The notes under the pieces were generated by a model. The model was given only the letters and a program-made list of their open reading frames with translations. It was not told the DNA's origin and did no database searches. The translations under genes and the position numbers were made by a program. From Microcaldota archaeon (GTDB taxonomy: Archaea; Micrarchaeota; Micrarchaeia; Micrarchaeales; CABMGC01): 8,871 nt of DNA. Positions 1-5,646 of the stretch are shown piece by piece (the stretch's first letter is position 1; every line of letters begins with the position of its first letter). The stretch lies in assembly GCA_021791075.1 (NCBI GenBank), contig JAJYXH010000104.1:1-8871 (forward strand), in the 5' to 3' direction.

Positions 1-2
1 AG

Positions 3-785
3 ATGTGCAGGTCGATTGCGCCGAAGGCAGGCCTTCCCCTGGACTTCGTCGTGAAGGAGTTCTACCTCTTCAATCTGATGGAGGGCATTGTTGGCGGAGG
101 CTTCTCGAAAGACCTTGTCTTCAAGGGCGGCACGGCGCTCAACAGCGTCTATCTCAGCGGCCTCAGGTTCTCGGAGGACCTGGACTTTGACCTTGCAAAG
201 GAGATTGATGACGTAAAGGGGTATCTTGGCATGGTCATAGGCGGAGCCGCAGGATTTGCAGGCACGGAGATGCGCAGGGTGCGCAACACCTATATGATAG
301 ACTTCGTGTACGACTCGCCGTTGGGCAGGCGCGACAAGGTGAGACTTGACGTGAGAGTCGGCGTGCAGCATCTCTCCGCAGAAAAGCCGCGCAGGATGGC
401 AATGCGCTCGGTCGTCACGGGCCAGGTGGTCGGAAACGTTCTTGTCTACGGATTCGAGGATCTGCTTGCGAGAAAGATGAGCGCGCTGGCGGAGAGAGGG
501 GAAGGAAAGGACCTCTTCGACGTGTCTAATGCAATTGGCAGGGCAGACCGGAGGAAGCTGCTTGGCGCCATTGGTTACATGCTGAAGGACCTTTCAAAGG
601 ACGCTGATATAACCGGCTTTATCGGCCGGGTGCTGGACAGGCTTGAGAACATGGACTATAACAAGGCAATGAAGCTTACGAACCCATATATACCCATGGC
701 AAACAGGCCGGCAAGCTGGAAGCTGCTAGGCGCGGACCTGGCGGAGAGGATGCTCAGGCTCATGGAATCCGATACGGGTGTTTGA
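3..785 (+). CDS. AbiEii/AbiGii-type nucleotidyltransferase (toxin-like), possibly 5'-partial
   Basis: Seen: a 260-residue frame with the hallmarks of the AbiEii (COG2253) nucleotidyltransferase family. These are K41 followed by GGTAL (42-46), then SEDLDF (57-62) supplying the metal-binding D59 and D61, a third acidic residue D115 in a KVRLDVRV strand, and a C-terminal E151...K157...KDLFD (168-172) block. Known for the family: such proteins transfer nucleotides and act as toxins in type IV toxin-antitoxin or abortive-infection systems, with an AbiEi-type antitoxin usually encoded just upstream. That partner would lie outside this window. The frame is open to the left edge, and relatives usually have some residues before the AxKxGLPLDFVVKE segment, so the true start may be upstream of base 3. 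The last codons and stop lie inside the 78-bp direct repeat, and the next start codon follows the stop with no gap. Family assignment is firm; an active toxin role is inferred. Confidence 0.85.
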   Translation: MCRSIAPKAGLPLDFVVKEFYLFNLMEGIVGGGFSKDLVFKGGTALNSVYLSGLRFSEDLDFDLAKEIDDVKGYLGMVIGGAAGFAGTEMRRVRNTYMIDFVYDSPLGRRDKVRLDVRVGVQHLSAEKPRRMAMRSVVTGQVVGNVLVYGFEDLLARKMSALAERGEGKDLFDVSNAIGRADRRKLLGAIGYMLKDLSKDADITGFIGRVLDRLENMDYNKAMKLTNPYIPMANRPASWKLLGADLAERMLRLMESDTGV

Positions 786-854
786 ATGGAGTCTCTAGAC
801 CGCCTGCTGAACCGAAGGCGCACGGGTTACATAAGGGGAGAAGGCTGGGGCAGG
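777..854 (+). repeat. 78-bp direct repeat, left copy
   Basis: Matches 2284-2361 with three mismatches (C793 versus T2300, T846 versus G2353, G848 versus A2355). The match begins at the GGTG ribosome site and continues through a stop codon, an ATG and about 22 codons of the spermidine-synthase-like gene; it fails abruptly after 854. On the left side, similarity stops before 777. The two copies flank the ATPase gene at an offset of 1507 bp, which is what an insertion with target duplication, or recombination between gene starts, would leave. Confidence 0.95.
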
Positions 855-905
855 GACTATCATAAGGCGGATAGGGAGATGATCGCGCCATCGGTCTCTA
901 TCTAG
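786..905 (+). pseudogene. Truncated 5' copy of the spermidine-synthase-like gene
   Basis: Seen: ATG at 786 directly after the preceding stop opens a 39-codon frame ending at TAG 903-905. Its first 23 codons (MESLDRLLNRRRTGYIRGEG, then W-G-R) match the first 23 codons of the intact gene at 2293 except for F3 to S and G21 to W. The remaining 16 codons show no convincing match to it. The copy therefore keeps the ribosome site and N-terminus but lacks the whole methyltransferase fold, so it cannot encode a working enzyme. It could still be translated as a short peptide because GGTG lies 5 nt before its ATG. I infer it is a by-product of the event that placed the ATPase gene here. Confidence 0.8.
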
Positions 906-936
906 TTACGTCTCAGTGTAATAACTTCGGTATATC

Positions 937-956
937 TATGACATTGCAATGTCATA
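937..956. promoter_or_regulatory. 20-bp perfect palindrome, candidate operator
   Basis: The half-site TATGACATTG is followed with no spacer by its exact reverse complement. It ends 3 bp before the TATA box of the ATPase gene and so covers the position where TFB recognition elements sit. This fits a dimeric regulator binding site controlling that promoter. A perfect 10+10 palindrome is unlikely by chance in a stretch this short. The regulator is unknown, and no regulator gene is visible beside it. Confidence 0.6.
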
Positions 957-959
957 AGC

Positions 960-967
960 TTTATATA
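960..967 (+). promoter_or_regulatory. TATA box of the ATPase gene (leaderless type)
   Basis: TTTATATA is centred about 27 bp upstream of the ATG at 991, the usual archaeal TATA-to-start distance. No ribosome site is seen before that ATG. Transcription would begin at or next to the start codon, giving a leaderless mRNA. Confidence 0.65.
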
Positions 968-990
968 TCTGATCGTTCTACGAGTTTTAT

Positions 991-2292
991 ATGGAAACCG
1001 ATGTGCTTGTGCGCTTTAATGCATGGTGGCGCGACGGTAAGGTCAGCGAGGGGCTCCGGCGGCCTTACAGGAGGAGGATGTTTGCTGAAGTGCAGAAGTA
1101 CATGGGGATGCGTCAGATCGTACTGGTATACGGCCTGAGGCGCGTTGGAAAGAGCACCATGCTCTACCAGATGATCGATGATCTGCTTAGGACCGTGAAA
1201 CCGCGCAGGGTGCTATACTTTTCGTTTGACGACAAGAGGTATGGACTTGACGAGGTCATGGATGCGTACCAGCAGACGGTATTGCACCGCACGTTTGAGG
1301 AACTCCAGGAAAGGGTGTATCTCTTCCTGGACGAGGTGCAGAAGATAGACGACTGGGAGAGCAGGATAAAGGTGTACTATGACCTGTATCCAAATCTCAA
1401 GTTCATAGTGAGCGGGTCCGCATCGATAGCATTGAGAAAGGCGGCAAAGGAGAGTCTTGCGGGAAGGATCTTCGACTTCGCGCTTGGCCCCCTCGGATTC
1501 GACGAGTTCCTTGAGATGCAGGGTGTTGATGTGGAGAAAGTGCTGGGCGCACAGGACATCTGGAGGCGCAGCGTGCTGCCACTATTTGACAGATATCTCA
1601 AATACGGATCGTTTCCCGAGCTTGTCGGAGTGGAAGACGACGAGATCGCAAGGAGATACATAAACGAGGATGTGATAGAGAAGATCGTATACAAGGACCT
1701 CCCGGAGAGTTTCGACATCAAGGATATAGGGCTGCTGAAGGCGCTTGTCGTGATGGTGACGGAGAACCCCGGGATGATCATAGATTTCGCGTCGATAGCA
1801 AGAGACCTGCACAGGGACCAGAGGACCATAGCAAACTACTTTGAGTATCTTGAGTTTGGAATGATAGTCAGGTTCCTGCTCAACTTCCGCGGTTCTCCTA
1901 TCGCCAGCAGAAGGAAGCTTAAGAAGGCGTACCTTGCAACTCCCAACATATCCTTCGCTTCGGGGAGGAGCCTTGACCTGCTGATGCCTGGGATGCGCGA
2001 GAACCAGGTGTTGGTGGTCAGCGGTGCGGATTTTTTCTACAGAAACTCTTTCGAGGTGGATTTTATTGCACAAAAAGAGGGAAAGATCGTGGGAATAGAG
2101 GTGAAGTCTTCTGATGCAGATGTCGCACAACTGGCAAAGTTAAGGGGCAAGTTCGGAAGCAGAGTGGTCGGGCTGGTGTTGGTCACCGAGGGAGAGGGAG
2201 GGGATTCCAGAGGCATAACGGCCATTCCCTTGTGGAGATACTGTCTGTCAAAGGGAACTGATATTGCGAAGGTGGATAAGAAAGGTGTTTGA
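991..2292 (+). CDS. AAA+ ATPase with C-terminal DUF4143 / PD-(D/E)XK-like domain (COG1373 type)
   Basis: Seen: 433 residues. Walker A is GLRRVGKST (48-56), Walker B is VYLFLDE (109-115, D114/E115), followed by VQKIDDW and a sensor-like strand FIVSGSAS near 138-145. A middle region of winged-helix character leads to a C-terminal EVDF (355-358, D357) and IEVK (369-372, E370 and K372), the D...ExK pattern of a PD-(D/E)XK fold. Known: such ATPases are common and highly multicopy in archaea and many bacteria, behave as mobile accessory genes, and have no settled function. The start at 991 is supported by the TATA box 27 bp upstream. The final residues G-V and the stop come from the direct repeat, and the protein runs about a dozen residues past the point (IPLWRYCL) where relatives usually end. 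The C-terminus may thus have been rebuilt when the gene arrived. The next ATG follows immediately after the stop. Confidence 0.88.
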   Translation: METDVLVRFNAWWRDGKVSEGLRRPYRRRMFAEVQKYMGMRQIVLVYGLRRVGKSTMLYQMIDDLLRTVKPRRVLYFSFDDKRYGLDEVMDAYQQTVLHRTFEELQERVYLFLDEVQKIDDWESRIKVYYDLYPNLKFIVSGSASIALRKAAKESLAGRIFDFALGPLGFDEFLEMQGVDVEKVLGAQDIWRRSVLPLFDRYLKYGSFPELVGVEDDEIARRYINEDVIEKIVYKDLPESFDIKDIGLLKALVVMVTENPGMIIDFASIARDLHRDQRTIANYFEYLEFGMIVRFLLNFRGSPIASRRKLKKAYLATPNISFASGRSLDLLMPGMRENQVLVVSGADFFYRNSFEVDFIAQKEGKIVGIEVKSSDADVAQLAKLRGKFGSRVVGLVLVTEGEGGDSRGITAIPLWRYCLSKGTDIAKVDKKGV

Positions 2293-2361
2293 ATGGAGTT
2301 TCTAGACCGCCTGCTGAACCGAAGGCGCACGGGTTACATAAGGGGAGAAGGCGGAGGCAGG
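2284..2361 (+). repeat. 78-bp direct repeat, right copy
   Basis: Partner of 777-854. It covers the last two codons and stop of the ATPase gene, the GGTG ribosome site at 2284-2287, and the first 23 codons of the intact spermidine-synthase-like gene. Because this copy continues into the full gene, it sits on the native side for that gene. Which upstream gene was the original neighbour cannot be told from the window. Confidence 0.95.
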
Positions 2362-3048
2362 ATAGAGATCTACGAGTATGGAAACCATAAGGTGATGAAG
2401 TTCAACGGCACGGTGTACTCAAGGATCAACAAGGAGAGCATCTACACGCATGAGTACTGGGACTGCTTCCTTCCACTGGCGTACCTCTATCCCAGGCCCC
2501 GCGTGCTTATCATAGGGCTTGGGGGAGGAACTGTCGCATACCAGCTTCGCAAGCTCTTTGGCACATCAATCGTGATAGACGTTGTGGAGACCGACAGGAA
2601 CATGGTAGGGGCGATGGAGAGCTTCCTTCCTGAGAAGATAGACGTCAATGTCATGATAGGGGATGGCGCCGGATATGCCAAGAGCGTAAAGCACAGGTAC
2701 GACGTGGTAATCCTCGACGCCTATGTTGACGATCTGGTGCCCGAGCAGTTCCTCACGCAGGAGTTCGTTGACAGCGCGTACGACGCGCTGGGGCCTGCGG
2801 GAACACTTGCTATCAACTACATCAACTCGTCGAACGGGCAGGTCAGGCTTGAGAACTACATCTCCCTCCTGAAGAGGAGGTTCAAGGTCTTCGAGGTTGC
2901 CCCCAACGCATTCACATTGAACGTGATTCTCGTATGCTCCAAGACCTTTGGCAGGGAGGACATATTGGAGAGGATAGGCAGCGGTATCAAGACTGACGAC
3001 GTAAACAAGCATATCGTGAGCTCCTACGAGAACATGAGGGATGCATGA
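2293..3048 (+). CDS. Spermidine-synthase-like Rossmann-fold protein
   Basis: Seen: 251 residues. A short beta-rich N-terminal part (15-45) precedes the Rossmann core: VLIIGLGGG (71-79, nucleotide loop), VVETD (97-101, acidic end of strand 2), GDGAGY (123-128) and YDVVILDAY (136-144). Known: this layout is shared by spermidine synthases and by a broad group of related proteins of unknown substrate. Genuine aminopropyltransferases usually carry a DSSDP-like loop with two catalytic Asp residues after the YDVIIxD strand. Here it reads D142-A-Y-V-D-D-L-V-P, closer to the SpeE-like group than to authentic spermidine synthase. I therefore do not assign polyamine synthesis. Start chosen because GGTG sits 5 nt before the ATG and the N-terminus is preserved in the duplicated fragment at 786. 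It is probably co-transcribed with the ATPase, since stop and start abut. Confidence 0.72.
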   Translation: MEFLDRLLNRRRTGYIRGEGGGRIEIYEYGNHKVMKFNGTVYSRINKESIYTHEYWDCFLPLAYLYPRPRVLIIGLGGGTVAYQLRKLFGTSIVIDVVETDRNMVGAMESFLPEKIDVNVMIGDGAGYAKSVKHRYDVVILDAYVDDLVPEQFLTQEFVDSAYDALGPAGTLAINYINSSNGQVRLENYISLLKRRFKVFEVAPNAFTLNVILVCSKTFGREDILERIGSGIKTDDVNKHIVSSYENMRDA

Positions 3049-3090
3049 CCTGCAGCAGAACAAGACTTGGATAGTCATGCAGATACGCAT

Positions 3091-3114
3091 AATTATATTG
3101 AATAATGTTATATT
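3091..3114 (+). promoter_or_regulatory. AT-rich promoter region of the RNA-ligase-like gene
   Basis: Two overlapping candidates lie here, AATTATATT (3091-3099) and GTTATATT (3107-3114), in an otherwise GC-balanced stretch between genes. With the usual 26-bp offset they would start transcripts near 3122 or 3136. The first would give a leader of about 24 nt that includes the GGTG site at 3137-3140. A weak inverted repeat (ATTAT/ATAAT) spans 3092-3106. Confidence 0.45.
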
Positions 3115-3145
3115 GATAAGCGGGAAGCGCGGCAGTGGTGTGGAG

Positions 3146-3784
3146 ATGGAGGAGGTAAGGGATTTTCCGAAACTCGAGAGCCCTTTTGTAAGGAAGATGG
3201 TGGACGGCATCTACGCTGTCACGGACGAGGTTGCGGCTGGATACGAATGGTGCCTGGGCAATGAGGACATAGAGGTCTCGGAGAAGCTTGACGGCACCGA
3301 TGTCTCCATCATTATAGAGAACGGCGAGATAACGGAGATTTGGAACAGGCTCAACCCGGTGAAGTTCTTCGACAGGACGAAGAAGTTCATTGTAGAGTCG
3401 CTGCTGAACTCGGTTGAGAAGGGATATCTTGACGGCTTCATCAGGAAGGAAGGTCAGTACTTCGGCGAGGTGATAGGCCCGAAGGTAAACGGCAATCCGT
3501 ATGAGCTGGATGAGCACCTGTGGATTCCCTTCGGCCATTATGTGAGGGAGCACCTTGTTTACAAGTCGTGGTACAAGTACAGCCATGACTTCAGCTCGAT
3601 AAGGGACTGGCTCCTGAAGCCCGTGGAGGAGGGAGGCGTCTTCAGCCTGATCTACAGGATGAGGCATCATGGAAAGATCAAGAAGCCCGAGGGCGTCGTC
3701 TTCCTCAACACGAAGACGGGGCGGAGAGCCAAGCTGCGCCTCGACATGTACGCCGAATACGGAGGGAAGAGGCACAAGGAGTAG
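3146..3784 (+). CDS. Compact RNA-ligase-like covalent nucleotidyltransferase
   Basis: Seen: 212 residues from the ATG at 3146. Motif I is EKLDGT, with K47 as the predicted lysine that would carry the nucleotide. A motif Ia-like W-N-R sits at 66-68. Motif III is YFGE (105-108). Motif IV is KPEGVVF (180-186, E182/G183). Motif V is KLR (196-198). Known: this order defines the ligase/capping-enzyme superfamily, and the spacing and YFGE sequence fit T4 Rnl2-like RNA ligases. No OB-fold or other C-terminal domain follows, since the protein ends 14 residues after motif V. That leaves a bare adenylyltransferase core, shorter than typical archaeal Rnl3-type ligases. The frame stays open 35 codons further up, but 3146 is preferred: GGTG lies at 3137-3140 and the upstream extension is AT-rich promoter sequence. 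Whether it seals RNA, DNA, or modifies another substrate is not shown. Confidence 0.75.
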   Translation: MEEVRDFPKLESPFVRKMVDGIYAVTDEVAAGYEWCLGNEDIEVSEKLDGTDVSIIIENGEITEIWNRLNPVKFFDRTKKFIVESLLNSVEKGYLDGFIRKEGQYFGEVIGPKVNGNPYELDEHLWIPFGHYVREHLVYKSWYKYSHDFSSIRDWLLKPVEEGGVFSLIYRMRHHGKIKKPEGVVFLNTKTGRRAKLRLDMYAEYGGKRHKE

Positions 3785-3885
3785 TTGGGTGTACTCCTGT
3801 TTGGGGTTCGCGTGCCGGGGTGATGCCCGTGGGAACCATGGACTACTCCAGGCATTTGATGATGGGATAATTTGCTCTGTTCGGG
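3785..3885. other. Short spacer between convergent genes
   Basis: This lies between the ligase stop and the VapC stop. It holds an imperfect hairpin: GGTTC 3805-3809 with GAACC 3833-3837, and inside it CGGG 3816-3819 with CCCG 3826-3829. No T-run follows on either strand, so it is not a recognisable intrinsic terminator. No gene or RNA gene is supported here. Confidence 0.4.
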
Positions 3886-4293
3886 CTATTTAAACTGTGG
3901 CACCTTGACCCCATAAGTTTCACACTCGTTCTTTAGATTCCCGTCAAATGTCAACAGCGGCAGGTCCTTCTTCTTTGCAAATGATAGTATGAGTTTATCA
4001 TTGAATCTTTTGAATGTAGTGTTCCCTTCGTGCATGATTATATCTTTTGCTTGCATGATTTCATCTTCGCCTACACCAAGAATTTCGTAGGAGTTCAAAA
4101 CCTCGCTTATCTCCTGCTCGATTGTCTTCTTGTCCAAACCCACTCTATTCAGTACGTACACGAGCTCCTCTAATACGACGCTTGGCAAAACGCCATTGTC
4201 AATTTTCTCAAGATACTCCTTGGCTTTCTCATGCATCTCCGATCCTTTTATTATATAATCTACAAGTACGTTTGTGTCTATCACGCACTCCAT
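3886..4293 (-). CDS. vapC: VapC-type PIN-domain toxin (predicted ribonuclease)
   Basis: Seen: 135 residues, a normal length for a single PIN domain. The four acidic positions of the active site are present: D6 in VIDTNVLVDY, E42/E43 in VVLEELVYVL, D99 in RFNDKLIL and D117 in LLTFDGNL. Known: PIN toxins of VapBC systems cleave RNA using Mg2+ held by these residues and are held inactive by the VapB partner. The gene overlaps the end of the upstream antitoxin gene by 13 bp, the usual coupled arrangement. This pair is visibly AT-richer than the genes on either side, suggesting separate acquisition. The active site looks intact, so it is probably a functional toxin, though its RNA target cannot be read from sequence. 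Confidence 0.88.
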   Translation of the reverse strand: MECVIDTNVLVDYIIKGSEMHEKAKEYLEKIDNGVLPSVVLEELVYVLNRVGLDKKTIEQEISEVLNSYEILGVGEDEIMQAKDIIMHEGNTTFKRFNDKLILSFAKKKDLPLLTFDGNLKNECETYGVKVPQFK

Positions 4294-4529
4294 TTTATCG
4301 CCTCCGCAAAACCCTCGTCTATCGCATCTTCTATCTCCTTCTCCGTTACCCGCCTGCCTAGGTCTATGATTCTCAGGGTTAATTTCTTTCGTGGTGCCTT
4401 CGCTTTGCTGGCCTTAAGCCTTTTGTTTATAAGTAGGGATAGTTTTCTAGTACTACCATATTCCTTTACAGACTCTGCCACAAGCTCTTGGTACAGCTTG
4501 TCTTCTAGCATTATAGTTGTCTTTACCAT
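4281..4529 (-). CDS. vapB: VapB-type antitoxin, ribbon-helix-helix DNA-binding
   Basis: Seen: 82 residues. The N-terminal MVKTTIMLEDKLYQEL strand followed by helices ending in SLLINKRL (about residues 1-40) fits a ribbon-helix-helix fold. A Lys-rich linker (KASKAKAPRKK) and an acidic C-terminal helix (VTEKEIEDAIDEGFAEAI) follow, the latter suited to wrapping the toxin. Known: these antitoxins neutralise the PIN toxin and repress their own promoter. An ATG five codons upstream at 4544 is possible, but the TATA box lies 26 bp from the ATG at 4529, the leaderless distance, and the family motif begins there. The vapC gene overlaps its 3' end. Confidence 0.82.
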   Translation of the reverse strand: MVKTTIMLEDKLYQELVAESVKEYGSTRKLSLLINKRLKASKAKAPRKKLTLRIIDLGRRVTEKEIEDAIDEGFAEAIKWSA

Positions 4530-4533
4530 AGCC

Positions 4534-4558
4534 TTATATAGCATCTAAGCATATATAA
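4534..4558. promoter_or_regulatory. Inverted repeat over the vapBC promoter, candidate operator
   Basis: TTATATA (4534-4540) and TATATAA (4552-4558) form 7-bp inverted arms around an 11-bp spacer. The site lies across the TATA box and the space up to the vapB start, where a ribbon-helix-helix antitoxin would bind to repress itself. Both arms are pure A/T, so chance is a real alternative. Confidence 0.35.
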
Positions 4559-4559
4559 A
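4552..4559 (-). promoter_or_regulatory. TATA box of vapBC
   Basis: Read on the - strand as TTTATATA, centred 26-27 bp upstream of the ATG at 4529. The spacing points to a leaderless vapB transcript and decides between the two possible starts. Confidence 0.6.
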
Positions 4560-4593
4560 CTTTATGTTTAGAAGGCGTAAAATGGTCTAACAC

Positions 4594-4869
4594 CTATTCG
4601 AGCCTCTTTATGATGTGGTAGCCGAACTCGGTCTTGACTATTCCTGAGACCTGGCCCTTATCGAGGGCGAAGGCGGCCTTCTCGAACTCCCTCACCATGA
4701 CGCCTCTTCCGAACTGCCCGAGGTCTCCTCCCTTCTTCCCGGATCCGTCAAGAGAGTACTCTGCCGCGAGCTTCGAGAAGCTCTCTCCCTTGTTAAGCCT
4801 CTCCAGTACCTCCTTAGCCTTTGCCTCGTTCGAGACCAGTATGTGCGCGCATCTTATCTTGTTTGGCAT
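4594..4869 (-). CDS. Parvulin-type peptidyl-prolyl cis-trans isomerase
   Basis: Seen: 91 residues, a single complete parvulin domain. It carries the family landmarks CAHILV (7-12, H9), GGDLGQFGRG (46-55), VREFEKAAFAL (58-68) and TEFGYHIIK (80-88, H85). No signal peptide or membrane segment is present, so it should act in the cytoplasm. Known: parvulins speed cis-trans isomerisation of Xaa-Pro bonds during folding. The two conserved His residues are kept, but the position that is Cys in E. coli Par10 and Pin1 is Asp (D40 in SLDGSG), a substitution known in other parvulins. The phosphate-binding basic loop of Pin1 is absent, so it is not phospho-specific. It lies 30 nt after the permease gene on the same strand with GTGAT 4-5 nt before its ATG, so it is probably the last gene of the operon. 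Confidence 0.92.
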   Translation of the reverse strand: MPNKIRCAHILVSNEAKAKEVLERLNKGESFSKLAAEYSLDGSGKKGGDLGQFGRGVMVREFEKAAFALDKGQVSGIVKTEFGYHIIKRLE

Positions 4870-4899
4870 GTTATCACTCTAAATATGATTCGTTGGCCC

Positions 4900-5646
4900 T
4901 CAGTTCTCCCTCCATCTTGCCTTCTTTATAGCAATGTATGATACAGCTGTGGCAACCGCTATTATTACTATCCAGTCTGCAAGTATCGTGGTGCCGCTGA
5001 ATGCTGTGAGCCCGATGATGTTCTGGATTATCTCTGCGGCATAGGTTGCCGGGGAGAGGTACGCGAGGTACTGGTATGGGAGAGGTATGTACGTTATCGG
5101 ATAGTATACCGGGGGAAGCGCGGAGAGTATTGTGGACACTATTCCCGCAAAGGCCCAGCTCTGGACCACATCAGACGTCAGGGTTGACAGAAGGAATCCG
5201 AGAGAGACTGCGAAGACGAACATTATTCCGAGCACTGCTGCGATCGCCAGATACCCTATTGCTGTTGTGCTTATGTAGATCGCCCCAAGGATCACGAGCA
5301 CCACCAGGGCGGGAATGGAATATACTATTTCCGACAGGGCCATTCCGACAAGGTATGTGACTGCGCTTGTGGGTGAGCTTATTATCATGTCCTGGAGCTT
5401 GAAGTCGTTCTTCAGGTGTGATAGGTCCTGCTGCATGCTCGTGCCTGCCGCTATCATCGTCATTATAAGGGCCCCTGCTATTGCCACCGGGAGGAGGGTG
5501 CCGTGGCTGACAAACGTTATCACTATGAGGAGCGAGAAGGGCGCCAGGAGGGTGCTTATAAGCACTATGGGATAGTTTATCATGGCGTATATCGCGTTCA
5601 CCAGTATCGACGCGAGGAGCTGGCTACCGCGATTCCTCTTCAGCAT
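4900..5646 (-). CDS. ABC-2 type transporter permease
   Basis: Seen: 248 residues with about six hydrophobic segments (roughly 17-46, 50-70, 94-124, 129-156, 161-181 and 219-243). An amphipathic, charged stretch (DLSHLKNDFKLQDMIISSP) lies between segments 2 and 3, a common feature of ABC-2 export permeases where the ATPase docks. Known: such permeases work as dimers with a separate ATP-binding subunit, exporting lipids, polysaccharides, drugs or peptides. The start at 5646 is preceded by a strong GAGGAGGAG ribosome site, and the first 23 bp overlap the end of the ATP-binding gene. The two are therefore translationally coupled and surely act together. The substrate cannot be predicted. Confidence 0.88.
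   Translation of the reverse strand: MLKRNRGSQLLASILVNAIYAMINYPIVLISTLLAPFSLLIVITFVSHGTLLPVAIAGALIMTMIAAGTSMQQDLSHLKNDFKLQDMIISSPTSAVTYLVGMALSEIVYSIPALVVLVILGAIYISTTAIGYLAIAAVLGIMFVFAVSLGFLLSTLTSDVVQSWAFAGIVSTILSALPPVYYPITYIPLPYQYLAYLSPATYAAEIIQNIIGLTAFSGTTILADWIVIIAVATAVSYIAIKKARWREN

Noticed and set aside
1582..2130. 182-residue open frame on the - strand inside the ATPase gene
   Set aside because: It is fully opposite a gene with intact Walker and PD-(D/E)XK-like motifs and has no coding character of its own.
777..2361. The ATPase as a classical insertion sequence
   Set aside because: No transposase, no terminal inverted repeats, and the duplicated segment is far too long for an ordinary target-site duplication.
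2566..3210. 214-residue open frame on the - strand across the spermidine-synthase-like gene
   Set aside because: Shadow of the + strand gene; no domain, promoter or ribosome site supports it.
2987..3775. 262-residue open frame on the - strand opposite the ligase-like gene
   Set aside because: It is antisense to a gene with clear catalytic motifs, its translation has no recognisable domain, and it crosses the ligase promoter. It arises from codon bias of the opposite strand.
3805..3837. Hairpin as a transcription terminator or small RNA
   Set aside because: The stem is imperfect and no T-run follows on either strand. GTGATG and TGATGATG nearby resemble a C box, but no matching D box was found, so a C/D RNA is unsupported.
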